Shown in pieces: positions 51,679 to 59,858 of a stretch of DNA of 64,000 nt. Made by a program: the position numbers and the translations under genes. The stretch covers positions 1-64,000 of the forward strand of contig JAYZUZ010000003.1 in assembly GCA_036156195.1 (NCBI GenBank), in the 5' to 3' direction. The stretch comes from Abyssibacter sp036156195. Lineage in GTDB: Bacteria; Pseudomonadota; Gammaproteobacteria; Nevskiales; OUC007. The notes under the pieces are model-generated. The model saw nothing but the letters and a program-made list of their open reading frames with translations, did no database searches and had not been told where the DNA came from. The stretch's first letter is position 1. The number at the start of each line of letters is the position of its first letter.

Positions 51679-54269
51679 GAGGGTGTAGTGGCGTCGTTGT
51701 CCGTATCCATTTCGCGGACCAGCACGGCGAGTGGTGAGTCCTTGAGGCTGCCCATTTCGTGGCCGGCCTCCCCTGCCAGAAACGCCCGCGTCAACCAGCG
51801 CAGCTGGGCGTGGGTTTCGGCGAGTAGCTGGTCGAAGTCTGTTTGGCTGCGGGGTGTGGGGTCGCCGTCGATCAGGCGGGCTGCCCAGTTCGTGGCGGAT
51901 GCCAGACGGCGCCGGTGAGCGTGAACGTGGGCAAACGCAATGCCATCTGCTCGGTCGATCTCCAGCGCGTTCAGTGCCTCAGGAGTGGCATAAAGTGGCA
52001 GCTGCGGTTCGCGTAGGCGATCGGCCTGCCAGCCGCCAGGCTGCACATCCTTGCCGGTTTTATAGTCGATGATCAGATAACGATCACCGTCACGGCTATG
52101 CACGCAGTCCAGGCGGTCGACCCGAAACTCCAGCGGCAAACCTTCGAAGACCAGCGCGGCGCTTCGTTCGTGTGCCAGCACGGTAAAGGGCTCGCTGCGG
52201 CGCTGCTCATGTTGCAGCCAGGCCGTCACTAGCCGGTTGATTCGTGCGCGCTCGGCGTCGATGACGAACCGGGGGAAGCGTGAGCCAGGCATGGCCTCGG
52301 CCAGGTGGCCGTCCAATGCGAGGGCAACCCGTTCGCGGATCGCCGTCTCGTCGAGTCCCTGGAGCTGGGCCGATGTGTCCAGGCCATCCCAGAATGTGGC
52401 CAGGACGGCGTGGATGAGTTGGCCCTGGAGGAGCGGGCTCAGCCCGTGAGTGGGCTCGTCCAGTGCGTCGGCGCCGAGACGATACAAAGCCATGGCGGCA
52501 AACAGTGATTGCGCACAGGTCTTGATCAAGCCGGTGCCGCCGCGAATCCCCTCTGCCTGGGGATTCTTGACTGCCGGCAGCGCGGGCTCTTCGGTGATTT
52601 CAAGTGGGGCAGGCGTGATGTTCGTCTCAGACCGGGCGAGGCCAGAAGACCAGGTGACCGGGGGCTCGAGCAGCTGTGTCGGCCGCCGCTCCGCGCCTGT
52701 GTCGTCAAGGTCGGCCACGCTCAGGGCCAATGATTGCGTGTCTTGTTGCCAGGCGCGGGTGAGTGCGCTGGCTGTGCTGAGCTGCGTTGAGGGGGATGCG
52801 CCTGGCACCTGCGCATTGACCAGCAGCTCGCGTGCAATGAAGGGCTGGTTCAGCGGGCGGCCCAGTACGCCGGCTTCATCGGCGCCGAGTATCCAGCGAT
52901 GATCGGCCGGCAGCTCCGCTGCCGTGGCGAAGTCGCAAATAATGATAGGCTGCAAGACCTCTGTGCGCGGTGCAAAACGACGCCCCCGCAAGCACTCCCC
53001 GGCCCAGCTCACCGCCGTGTGCTGGCTGATGGGGCCCAGGACACGATCCAGCACGGCCAGTTGTTGCAGCGACTCGCGTACGGCCTCCGTGCTCTGCCAA
53101 GCCGCAGACGCTTGATCGGGTGTGGCGCCCCAGCCCAGCGCTTCGAGGCGGCGCAGAAAATGCCGGACCCATTCACCCGGCGCTGCCCGGCGGGGTTCGC
53201 CGGCCACGGCATCGCGAAAATGCTGCCAGCAACTGGGCGCGTCCGGGCCGGATTGTGTGATCAGGTCCTGCAGGTGAATCCGCGGCGCGCAGCGCTCACG
53301 CAGCCGGCGTTCCAGTCGGGCGCAGGCCTCACGCTGGGTTGGCGACCATACGGCGCCGGAGAGCAGCAGCCGGGAAACCTGTGCAAAACCGTTGTCCCAG
53401 TGGCGGAGCGACAAAATGTCCAACGCGGCGGCCGCCCAGGGGTTGTCGGCCAGCGAGGGCGGTTGGTCGGTGCGCCAGGCGGGCGGCAGGCGGTGGGCCG
53501 GCGTAATGCCCAATGCGGTTTGCAGGGCGTCATCCAGCGCGATGCGTTCGGCATCCGGATTGGCGACTGCGATCACCAGGCGGGGCGGCGCCGCGCTGTC
53601 GTCCAGGTCGCGGAGGTGCGCAGTCATGGCCTGGGCGCAGGCCGCGCGCTCCTGTCCTGCGTCGGTGAAACGCCAGGCCTGCGGCTGCGCGCGGTGCGCA
53701 GGCGTCGGAAGCCTGACAATGCGGGTGCCGGCCTGCTCCAATGCCCGCAGGGCTCGCTGCTGCGCAGGTGTGAGTTGGTAAGCGCCGGACAAGTCCAGCT
53801 GCAGGGCATCGGGCGCCTGGATGGCGCCTTGTTGCAAACGCCGGACGAAGGCGTCGGGCAGCGCCGCCTGGGTCAGTTCGCCCCGTGCCTGGCGTTCAGC
53901 ATGCAGGCTGCGATGCCAGCGCTGAAAGGCCGCCTGTTCAGGCGTCCAGGCGGGCGCGCGATCCAGGTCAATCTGATAGCGGGCGATCAGGCGATCAGCC
54001 GAGCGCAGCTGCCGGGAGATGCTGCGGGCGGACAGCAACTGTTCAGCCAGGGGGTCCGTCTCGACGCAGGCCATCCACTGCGCCAGTTCCTGCACCGGGT
54101 GCAAGACCTGCTCATCCGGCCAGCTGGCGGCCCAAGTGTTGGACAGCCAGCGGTCCAGCGAGTGGATTTGTGGAGATTCCCAGACCGATTGCCCGGCATC
54201 TCGTGCGGCGAGCGCCGCCTGTGTCCGACGGATTCGGGCCCGGGATTCGGTGGACGTGAGCGTTAGCAC
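51675..54269 (-). CDS. AddB-like PD-(D/E)XK nuclease
   Basis: An 864-residue partner of the helicase above. The C-terminal nuclease site is YLIIDYKTG (about residue 728), preceded by the domain's usual LPLEFRVDRLD. The N-terminal part is helicase-like but has no Walker A, as in AddB and in the DNA-repair proteins that pair with UvrD-type helicases. GTG at 54269 is the start I use; an alternative nearby start is possible. Operon with the helicase gene: the nuclease comes first, then helicase by ATGA overlap. Confidence 0.8.
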   Translation of the reverse strand: MLTLTSTESRARIRRTQAALAARDAGQSVWESPQIHSLDRWLSNTWAASWPDEQVLHPVQELAQWMACVETDPLAEQLLSARSISRQLRSADRLIARYQIDLDRAPAWTPEQAAFQRWHRSLHAERQARGELTQAALPDAFVRRLQQGAIQAPDALQLDLSGAYQLTPAQQRALRALEQAGTRIVRLPTPAHRAQPQAWRFTDAGQERAACAQAMTAHLRDLDDSAAPPRLVIAVANPDAERIALDDALQTALGITPAHRLPPAWRTDQPPSLADNPWAAAALDILSLRHWDNGFAQVSRLLLSGAVWSPTQREACARLERRLRERCAPRIHLQDLITQSGPDAPSCWQHFRDAVAGEPRRAAPGEWVRHFLRRLEALGWGATPDQASAAWQSTEAVRESLQQLAVLDRVLGPISQHTAVSWAGECLRGRRFAPRTEVLQPIIICDFATAAELPADHRWILGADEAGVLGRPLNQPFIARELLVNAQVPGASPSTQLSTASALTRAWQQDTQSLALSVADLDDTGAERRPTQLLEPPVTWSSGLARSETNITPAPLEITEEPALPAVKNPQAEGIRGGTGLIKTCAQSLFAAMALYRLGADALDEPTHGLSPLLQGQLIHAVLATFWDGLDTSAQLQGLDETAIRERVALALDGHLAEAMPGSRFPRFVIDAERARINRLVTAWLQHEQRRSEPFTVLAHERSAALVFEGLPLEFRVDRLDCVHSRDGDRYLIIDYKTGKDVQPGGWQADRLREPQLPLYATPEALNALEIDRADGIAFAHVHAHRRRLASATNWAARLIDGDPTPRSQTDFDQLLAETHAQLRWLTRAFLAGEAGHEMGSLKDSPLAVLVREMDTDNDATTPS

Positions 54270-54340
54270 GCGGAAAACTCGGCACGCATGCGCGACAGTG
54301 TACGTCAGCTGAGGGCGAGAGCCGTGTTACGGCTCGTACA

Positions 54341-54370
54341 AAAAAGATGGCCCGGTGCAAGCACCGGGCC
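54341..54370 (-). terminator. Intrinsic terminator of the sRNA candidate
   Basis: On the minus strand: GGCCCGGTGC, loop TT, GCACCGGGCC, then ATC and TTTTTT. A perfect ten-base stem with a T tract. There is no other minus-strand gene upstream for it to serve, which is why a small RNA is proposed. Confidence 0.85.
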
Positions 54371-54573
54371 GAGTACGAAGGCAATGAACGTGAGGGACGA
54401 CTGGGGAACCATCACTTCACGTCGGCATCCAGCCAGCGGCTCTTGGCCAACCGCTCAAACCGAGCGTTCCTTGCCCGGCGACCTTCGAAATTGGAACCTT
54501 GCTAGGTTCGAAATCACCATCCTTGCTCGCGCCCGTTCTAACCATCCCTGGACTCCGTGTCCCTGAACAGGCC
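54341..54573 (-). ncRNA. RsmY/CsrB-like regulatory RNA candidate
   Basis: No protein gene fits the 380-base gap before dtd. On the minus strand a transcript of about 233 bases would run from a CATAAT -10 to a strong terminator. It carries GGA motifs in single-stranded or loop context: hairpin GGAC-ACGGA-GTCC (54550-54562), hairpin CCGGGC-AAGGAAC-GCTCGG (54460-54478), CC-AGGGAT-GG (54542-54551) and CAAGGATGG (54517-54525). ANGGA in hairpin loops is the CsrA/RsmA recognition pattern. An 18-base GacA-like box stands upstream. A function as an RsmA/CsrA decoy is inferred from this, by analogy with RsmY/RsmZ. Confidence 0.55.
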
Positions 54574-54579
54574 GGGCCT

Positions 54580-54585
54580 ATTATG
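54580..54585 (-). promoter_or_regulatory. -10 element of the sRNA candidate
   Basis: CATAAT on the minus strand, five of six bases of TATAAT, seven bases before the proposed RNA start. No good -35 at the usual distance, consistent with activator-dependent transcription. Confidence 0.45.
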
Positions 54586-54631
54586 CGCGCTTCACAAAAC
54601 ATTTCCATGTCAGTCTGTCGGACTGCCCGAA

Positions 54632-54649
54632 TGTCAGATAACTCCTACA
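54632..54649 (-). promoter_or_regulatory. GacA-like upstream activating sequence
   Basis: TGTAGG-AGTTAT-CTGACA on the minus strand fits the GacA box TGTAAG-N6-CTTACA at 10 of 12 positions. Its centre is about 67 bases upstream of the proposed RNA start. It ends two bases before the dtd start codon on the other strand. Confidence 0.5.
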
Positions 54650-54650
54650 G

Positions 54651-55088
54651 ATGAAAGCATTGCTGCAGCGCGTCACTACGGCGTCCGTTCGCGTGGACGG
54701 TGTCCCTGTCGGCGCCATCGGCCGCGGCACGCTCGCGCTGATCGGCGTGGAACCCGCTGACGCGGTTGCGCAGGCCGAGCGTCTGGCGCAGCGCATCTTG
54801 TCCTATCGCATGTTCCCGGACGAGCAGGGACGGATGAACCGTTCGCTGACAGAAAGCGGTGGTGGTTTGCTGCTGGTGTCCCAGTTCACACTGGTGGCGG
54901 ATACCCGCAAAGGCAACCGGCCGGGTTTTTCGACCGCTGCCTCGCCAGCGGTTGCTGAACCGCTGTTCGATCGATTGGTCGCGTGTTGCCGGACTGGCCT
55001 GGACCGCGTCGAGACCGGCCAGTTCGGGGCGGATATGCAGGTAGAACTTGTCAACGACGGACCCGTGACGTTCTGGTTGTCGGCTTAG
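54651..55088 (+). CDS. dtd: D-aminoacyl-tRNA deacylase
   Basis: Homodimeric cytoplasmic enzyme that removes D-amino acids (and glycine from tRNA-Ala) from mis-charged tRNA. The two active-site motifs are present: SQFTLVAD (about 78-85) and NDGPVTF near the C terminus. 145 residues, the normal length. Begins MKALLQRVTTASVRVDG, as in the family. The short upstream space overlaps the sRNA activator box, so its promoter is probably within the same region. Confidence 0.95.
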   Translation: MKALLQRVTTASVRVDGVPVGAIGRGTLALIGVEPADAVAQAERLAQRILSYRMFPDEQGRMNRSLTESGGGLLLVSQFTLVADTRKGNRPGFSTAASPAVAEPLFDRLVACCRTGLDRVETGQFGADMQVELVNDGPVTFWLSA

Positions 55089-55171
55089 CGGGCAGCCGCC
55101 TTGCCGGCCTGCCCGTTTGCCAGTGCGGTACATCGGAGTATCCTTCGCCCGACACCTGCCCTGATGCTCGC

Positions 55172-55765
55172 ATGAACCCGCGGATTGCGGATGTCGCGCG
55201 CGATACGAAAGAAACGCAAATCGCAGCGCGCATCAACCTAGATGGCACCGGCCAGACCGAGCTGGCGACCGGTATCCCGTTCTTTGATCACATGCTCGAT
55301 CAGATCGGACGACACGGACTCATCGATTTGTCTGTGAAGGCGTCCGGCGATCTGGACGTCGACGACCATCACACCGTCGAGGATACGGGCATCGTGCTGG
55401 GTCAGGCCGTGGCCAAGGCAGTGGGTGATCGGCGTGGCATCACGCGTTACGCCCATGCCTACGTCCCGCTGGATGAGGCGCTGTCGCGCGTGGTCATCGA
55501 TTTCTCCGGTCGCCCCGGCCTGCATTATTTCGTCGACTACCCGCGGGCCCGCATCGGGAATTTTGATGTGGACCTGATCTCGGAATTCTTCCAGGGCTTT
55601 GTGAACCACGCTCAACTCACCCTGCATATCGACAATCTGCGTGGCGTTAACGCGCATCATGTGGCCGAAACCATCTTCAAGGCATTCGGGCGCGTCCTGC
55701 GGGCTGCGACCACCGTCGATCCGCGGGCTGCGGGTCAAATGCCTTCCACCAAGGGTACGCTCTAA
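55172..55765 (+). CDS. hisB: Imidazoleglycerol-phosphate dehydratase
   Basis: Sixth step of histidine synthesis. A monofunctional 197-residue protein without the phosphatase domain of E. coli HisB. Metal-binding motif DHHTVED (68-74) and the second repeat HHVAETIFKAF are seen; it ends with STKGTL as is common. I chose ATG 55172 because the longer frame from 54983 overlaps dtd. Head of the his-tat block. Confidence 0.95.
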   Translation: MNPRIADVARDTKETQIAARINLDGTGQTELATGIPFFDHMLDQIGRHGLIDLSVKASGDLDVDDHHTVEDTGIVLGQAVAKAVGDRRGITRYAHAYVPLDEALSRVVIDFSGRPGLHYFVDYPRARIGNFDVDLISEFFQGFVNHAQLTLHIDNLRGVNAHHVAETIFKAFGRVLRAATTVDPRAAGQMPSTKGTL

Positions 55766-55867
55766 GGAGCGAGCCCCACCGTTCTTGCAATACGACCCTG
55801 GACTTGCCGTGAACCGTTTGTTGCTCAGCGTCAGTGTCCCGACACGATCCGGGCCGGAGACTGCCTG

Positions 55868-56515
55868 ATGGCTTCCATTGGCATCATTGATTACGGCATG
55901 GGGAATCTGCATTCCCTGTCCAAAGCGATTTCCCGCGTGTCGGCTGAAGACCGTGTCGAAGTCACCTACGACCCCGACAAGCTGGTTCGCGCCGAGCATC
56001 TGGTCCTCCCTGGTGTGGGCGGTGCCAAGCACTGCATGCAGGAACTGCAGCGTCTGGAGCTGGACGCGTTTGTCCGCGAAGCGGCTGGTCGCGTGCCGAT
56101 TCTCGGTGTCTGTCTCGGCATGCAGATCATGCTGGAGCACTCAGACGAGAATGGCGGTGCCGATACCCTGGGCCTGTTCGAGGGCACGGTGGAGGCATTT
56201 CCCGAACCGGGGCCTCAGGATGAGGGCGCGGATCGCATCAAGGTCCCTCATATGGGCTGGAACCAGGTGCGACATACGCGCGAACACCCGCTGCTCGAAG
56301 GCGTCTCTGAGGATGCCTGGTTCTACTTTGTTCACAGCTACCGGGCGCGCCCGGTGCATGACGCCGACGTGTTGGGCGTGACCCATCACGGGCTGGATTT
56401 CGCCTCCGTGCTGATCAAGCCCAACATCTTCGCTGTTCAATTTCATCCAGAGAAAAGCCAGGGAGCCGGAATGACGCTTCTCGCCAACTTCGTGCACTGG
56501 GACGGGCAGGCCTGA
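55868..56515 (+). CDS. hisH: Imidazole glycerol phosphate synthase, glutamine amidotransferase subunit
   Basis: Class I glutaminase that feeds ammonia to HisF. The nucleophile is in GVCLGMQ (about 78-84), and the His/Glu pair in VQFHPEKS. DYGMGNLHS is at the N terminus. 215 residues. GGAGA precedes ATG 55868. A 102-base gap to hisB has no gene; a ribosome site is the only element I see in it. Confidence 0.95.
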   Translation: MASIGIIDYGMGNLHSLSKAISRVSAEDRVEVTYDPDKLVRAEHLVLPGVGGAKHCMQELQRLELDAFVREAAGRVPILGVCLGMQIMLEHSDENGGADTLGLFEGTVEAFPEPGPQDEGADRIKVPHMGWNQVRHTREHPLLEGVSEDAWFYFVHSYRARPVHDADVLGVTHHGLDFASVLIKPNIFAVQFHPEKSQGAGMTLLANFVHWDGQA

Positions 56516-56516
56516 C

Positions 56517-57269
56517 ATGTTGTTAATCCCCGCAATTGACCTCAAGGACGGCCAGTGCGTGCGTCTGCGCCAGGGGCGCATGGACGATGTCACGGTGTTT
56601 TCAGATGACCCAGTGGAGGTCGCACGCAAGTGGATTAAGGCGGGCGCTCGCAGGCTACACCTCGTGGACCTCGACGGCGCGCTCGCGGGTGAACCCAAGA
56701 ATCTGGCTGCGATTCAGGCGATCACCGAGGCTGCGGGTGAGCTGGGTGATATCCCTGTTCAGGTCGGTGGTGGCATTCGCGATGAAGATGCGGTGGTTGC
56801 GTGTCTGGAGGCCGGCGTGCAGTACGTCATTCTTGGCACCAAGGTCATCAATGAGCCGCATTTGCTGGCCGATCTGTGTATCGAGTTTCCGCGCCACATA
56901 CTGGTTGGCCTGGATGTGCGAGACGGCAAGGTCGCGGTGGACGGCTGGAGCAAGCTGTCGCAACACGACCTCCTGGATCTGGCGCAGCACTTCGAGCGCG
57001 ACGGTGCCGAGGCCTTCATCTACACCGACATTCATCGTGACGGCATGATGCAGGGCGTGAATATCGAGGGTACGCGCGAACTCGCCGAGGCCGTTGCGGT
57101 GCCGGTTTTCGCCTCAGGCGGTATCTCCGATATCGAAGACATTCGTAAGCTCGCAAAGATTCAGGATTCCGGTGTCGCCGGTGCTGTCATTGGTCGGGCG
57201 CTCTACGAGGGCAAGCTCGACCTGGGTGAGGCTCAGGCTCTGGTGGATGAGGCGCAAGCCGCGTCATGA
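56517..57269 (+). CDS. hisA: ProFAR isomerase
   Basis: TIM-barrel isomerase of histidine synthesis, 250 residues. The N-terminal catalytic Asp is in PAIDLKDGQCVRL and the second in GLDVRDGKVAVDGW; phosphate loops are GGGIRD and ASGGISD. One base separates it from hisH; overlap of four bases with hisF. Confidence 0.96.
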   Translation: MLLIPAIDLKDGQCVRLRQGRMDDVTVFSDDPVEVARKWIKAGARRLHLVDLDGALAGEPKNLAAIQAITEAAGELGDIPVQVGGGIRDEDAVVACLEAGVQYVILGTKVINEPHLLADLCIEFPRHILVGLDVRDGKVAVDGWSKLSQHDLLDLAQHFERDGAEAFIYTDIHRDGMMQGVNIEGTRELAEAVAVPVFASGGISDIEDIRKLAKIQDSGVAGAVIGRALYEGKLDLGEAQALVDEAQAAS

Positions 57270-58057
57270 CTAGCGGTCTGGCCAAGCGCATCGTGCCCTG
57301 CCTGGACGTAGACAAGGGGCGGGTGGTCAAGGGCGTCAAGTTCGTCGACATCAAGGACGCCGGCGATCCGGTCGAAGTGGCCCGCCGCTACGATCAGCAA
57401 GGCGCCGACGAACTGGTCATTCTGGACATCACCGCCAGTTCCGATAACCGCGAGACGCTGATCCACGTGGTCGAAGCCGCTGCGGCGCAGATTTATATCC
57501 CACTCACCGTTGGTGGTGGCGTGCGCACCAATGCGGATGTCCGGGCCCTGCTGAATGCCGGGGCGGACAAGGTGTCGATCAATACGGCGGCGGTTGATCG
57601 CCCCGAGTTCGTATCCGAGGCCGCTGAGCGTTATGGCTCGCAGTGCATTGTCGGTGCGATCGATGCACGTCGACCCAAGAAGAAGCGCAAGCAGGACACA
57701 GCGCCCGCGGGCTGGCATGTCTATACCCATGGTGGTCGCAAATCGACCGGCATGGATGCCGTGGAATGGGCGCAACGTCTGGTTGAACTGGGCGCAGGCG
57801 AAATCCTGCTGACCAGCATGGACCGCGACGGCACCAAGGAGGGCTTTGATGTCGATCTAACCCGTGCGGTTGCCGACGCCGTGCCAGTGCCGGTGATTGC
57901 TTCGGGTGGTGTGGGTGCGCTGGATGATCTCTACGATGGCCTGATGGCGGGTCATGCCGATGCGGTGCTGGCGGCCAGCATCTTCCACTTTGGCCAGCAC
58001 ACCGTCGGAGAAGCCAAGGACTACCTGGCCGGGCGGGGCGTGCCGGTCCGGCGCTAG
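57266..58057 (+). CDS. hisF: Imidazole glycerol phosphate synthase, cyclase subunit
   Basis: TIM-barrel partner of HisH, 263 residues. The N-terminal catalytic Asp is in PCLDVDKGRVVKG and the second in LTSMDRDGTKEGFD; ASGGVGAL is a phosphate loop. A basic stretch RRPKKKRKQ lies in the middle loop. ATG 57266 overlaps the hisA stop. Confidence 0.96.
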   Translation: MTSGLAKRIVPCLDVDKGRVVKGVKFVDIKDAGDPVEVARRYDQQGADELVILDITASSDNRETLIHVVEAAAAQIYIPLTVGGGVRTNADVRALLNAGADKVSINTAAVDRPEFVSEAAERYGSQCIVGAIDARRPKKKRKQDTAPAGWHVYTHGGRKSTGMDAVEWAQRLVELGAGEILLTSMDRDGTKEGFDVDLTRAVADAVPVPVIASGGVGALDDLYDGLMAGHADAVLAASIFHFGQHTVGEAKDYLAGRGVPVRR

Positions 58058-58149
58058 CGACACTGGGGGCTGTGCGGATACCGGCCGTCCCGCATGATGA
58101 TGGCCGGTTCCTGGGTTTTCACGATTCTGCAATCTGCAGAGGGTGCAAT

Positions 58150-58482
58150 ATGTCTTCTTCCGACATCCTCGCTGAACTGGATGCGCTGCTCACCGAGCGG
58201 CGGCAAGCGTCTCCTGATCAATCGTACGTTGCTCGCCTGCACGCGGGTGGGCCGGCTGCGATCGGCAAAAAGGTTGGTGAGGAGGCAGCGGAAGTGATCA
58301 TCGCTGGCATGTCATCGCCGGCCGAGGGGTTGGTCCATGAGGTGGCGGACCTCTGGTTTCACTCGATGGTCTTACTCAATCACCACGCGCTGGACGCCTC
58401 GATGGTGCTCGCGGAACTGCAGCGCCGGTTGGGTGTGTCCGGTCTTGAAGAAAAGGCAGCGAGAGCTGCGGAGGGCAAGTAG
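58150..58482 (+). CDS. hisE: Phosphoribosyl-ATP diphosphatase
   Basis: Second step of histidine synthesis; a MazG-like helical protein of 110 residues. The metal-binding pattern GEEAAEV...HEVADLWFHSMVLL is complete. ATG 58150 follows GAGGG. The hisI cyclohydrolase that normally stands before or fused to hisE is not here: the 92-base gap after hisF cannot hold it. tatA begins two bases after the stop. Confidence 0.94.
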   Translation: MSSSDILAELDALLTERRQASPDQSYVARLHAGGPAAIGKKVGEEAAEVIIAGMSSPAEGLVHEVADLWFHSMVLLNHHALDASMVLAELQRRLGVSGLEEKAARAAEGK

Positions 58483-58484
58483 TC

Positions 58485-58754
58485 ATGGGTCTAGGCGGAA
58501 TCAGCATGTGGCAGCTGTTGATCATTCTTGCGATTGTGCTGTTGGTGTTTGGCACCAAGCGTGTGCGCAATCTGGGAGGAGATCTGGGCGGTGCCATCAA
58601 GGGCTTCAAGTCGGCCATGAAGGACGGCGAGGAGGAGCAGACCAAGCAGGACAGCCAGTCTGACGACCCCGCGCAGCCAGCCTCGCTGTCGGCAGCACAG
58701 TCGGAGTCGGCGGAGACATCAGACACCAAAACCGGCGAGCGACAATCCTCCTGA
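58485..58754 (+). CDS. tatA: Sec-independent translocase subunit TatA
   Basis: 89 residues: one N-terminal membrane helix (WQLLIILAIVLLVFG), then the FGTKRVRNLGGDLGGAIKGF amphipathic segment, and an acidic, Ser/Gln-rich tail. TatA forms the pore part of the twin-arginine system. Coupled to hisE, an arrangement common in gammaproteobacteria. Confidence 0.95.
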   Translation: MGLGGISMWQLLIILAIVLLVFGTKRVRNLGGDLGGAIKGFKSAMKDGEEEQTKQDSQSDDPAQPASLSAAQSESAETSDTKTGERQSS

Positions 58755-58774
58755 CGCCGGGTTTCTACTAAGCC

Positions 58775-59083
58775 ATGTTCGATATCGGATTCTGGGAGCT
58801 GCTGCTGATCTTCAGCATCGCGCTCATCGTGCTGGGGCCTGAGCGCCTGCCAACTGCGGCACGATCGGTGGGCCGGTGGACCGGCCGGGCCCGGGCGTTT
58901 GTCCGGAATCTGACGACCGAGCTAGAGCGCGAGACGCGCAAGTCGGAGGCGGCAAAGTCCTTCGCGGAAGCCCAGCGCGTCATGAAGCAGTCGGTCGCCG
59001 ACATGGACCTGAAGAGCGACGATGGGAAGACCGAGACATCTGCGCAAAAAGACACCCCCAAACAGGCTCAATCGGGTGAGTGA
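58775..59083 (+). CDS. tatB: Sec-independent translocase subunit TatB
   Basis: 102 residues; MFDIGFWELLLIFSIALIVL and LGPERLP form the membrane helix and hinge typical of TatB, followed by a charged amphipathic helix and an acidic tail. The end overlaps the tatC start by eight bases. Confidence 0.95.
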   Translation: MFDIGFWELLLIFSIALIVLGPERLPTAARSVGRWTGRARAFVRNLTTELERETRKSEAAKSFAEAQRVMKQSVADMDLKSDDGKTETSAQKDTPKQAQSGE

Positions 59084-59852
59084 GACCCTGGGCGGCGATG
59101 CGCCTTTGCTCTCGCATTTGCTGGAGCTGCGGACGCGGCTGATCCGGGCCATGTTGGGCGTCATCGTGGTGTTTCTGCCGCTGGCCTTCTTCGCCCAGCC
59201 CATCTTCTCGTATCTGGCGGGTCCGCTGCTGGCACAGATGCCTGCAGGGACCAGCATGATTGCCACGGAAGTGGCGGCGCCATTCCTGACACCCTTCAAG
59301 CTGGCGATGCTCCTGGCCGTGGTCATTGCCATGCCCTGGGTGCTCTACCAAATCTGGGCCTTCGTCGCGCCCGGGCTTTACAAGTCGGAACAACGGCTGG
59401 CCGTGCCGCTGCTGCTGTCCAGTTCGCTGCTGTTCTACCTGGGTATTGCCTTCGCCTACTTCGTCGTGTTTCCGCTGATTTTCGGTTTTCTGGTGTCGGT
59501 GGCACCAGAGGGCGTGGCGGTGATGACAGACATCAGTCGCTACCTCGACTTTGTCATCAAGCTGTTCCTGGCCTTCGGGGCGGCCTTCGAAACGCCGGTG
59601 GCCATCGTGCTGATGGTCTGGGCGGGTTTCACCACCCCCGGTGCACTGAAGCAGAAACGCCCCTACGTACTGGTCGCCGTGTTCACGCTGGGCATGCTGC
59701 TCACCCCGCCAGACATCGTGTCGCAGACGCTGCTGGCGCTACCGGCCTACATCTTGTTCGAGATCGGGATTATCGCGGCGCAGATTCTGGTGCCGGGGTC
59801 GCGTGAAGTCGACGCACAGCGTGAGGCTGAGCGTAGATCTGGCGAGTCGTAG
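59076..59852 (+). CDS. tatC: Sec-independent translocase subunit TatC
   Basis: 258 residues with six membrane helices; recognises twin-arginine signals with TatB. The N-terminal HLLELRTRLIRAM motif and the FxYFVVFPLIFGF region are family marks. I chose GTG 59076 inside the end of tatB; a longer frame from 59022 is within tatB and lacks the family N terminus. Confidence 0.94.
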   Translation: MSETLGGDAPLLSHLLELRTRLIRAMLGVIVVFLPLAFFAQPIFSYLAGPLLAQMPAGTSMIATEVAAPFLTPFKLAMLLAVVIAMPWVLYQIWAFVAPGLYKSEQRLAVPLLLSSSLLFYLGIAFAYFVVFPLIFGFLVSVAPEGVAVMTDISRYLDFVIKLFLAFGAAFETPVAIVLMVWAGFTTPGALKQKRPYVLVAVFTLGMLLTPPDIVSQTLLALPAYILFEIGIIAAQILVPGSREVDAQREAERRSGES

Positions 59853-59858
59853 CGTGGC

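Noticed and set aside
58058..58149. Relic of hisI between hisF and hisE
   Set aside because: The gap is too short and no HisI-like residues are seen in any frame.
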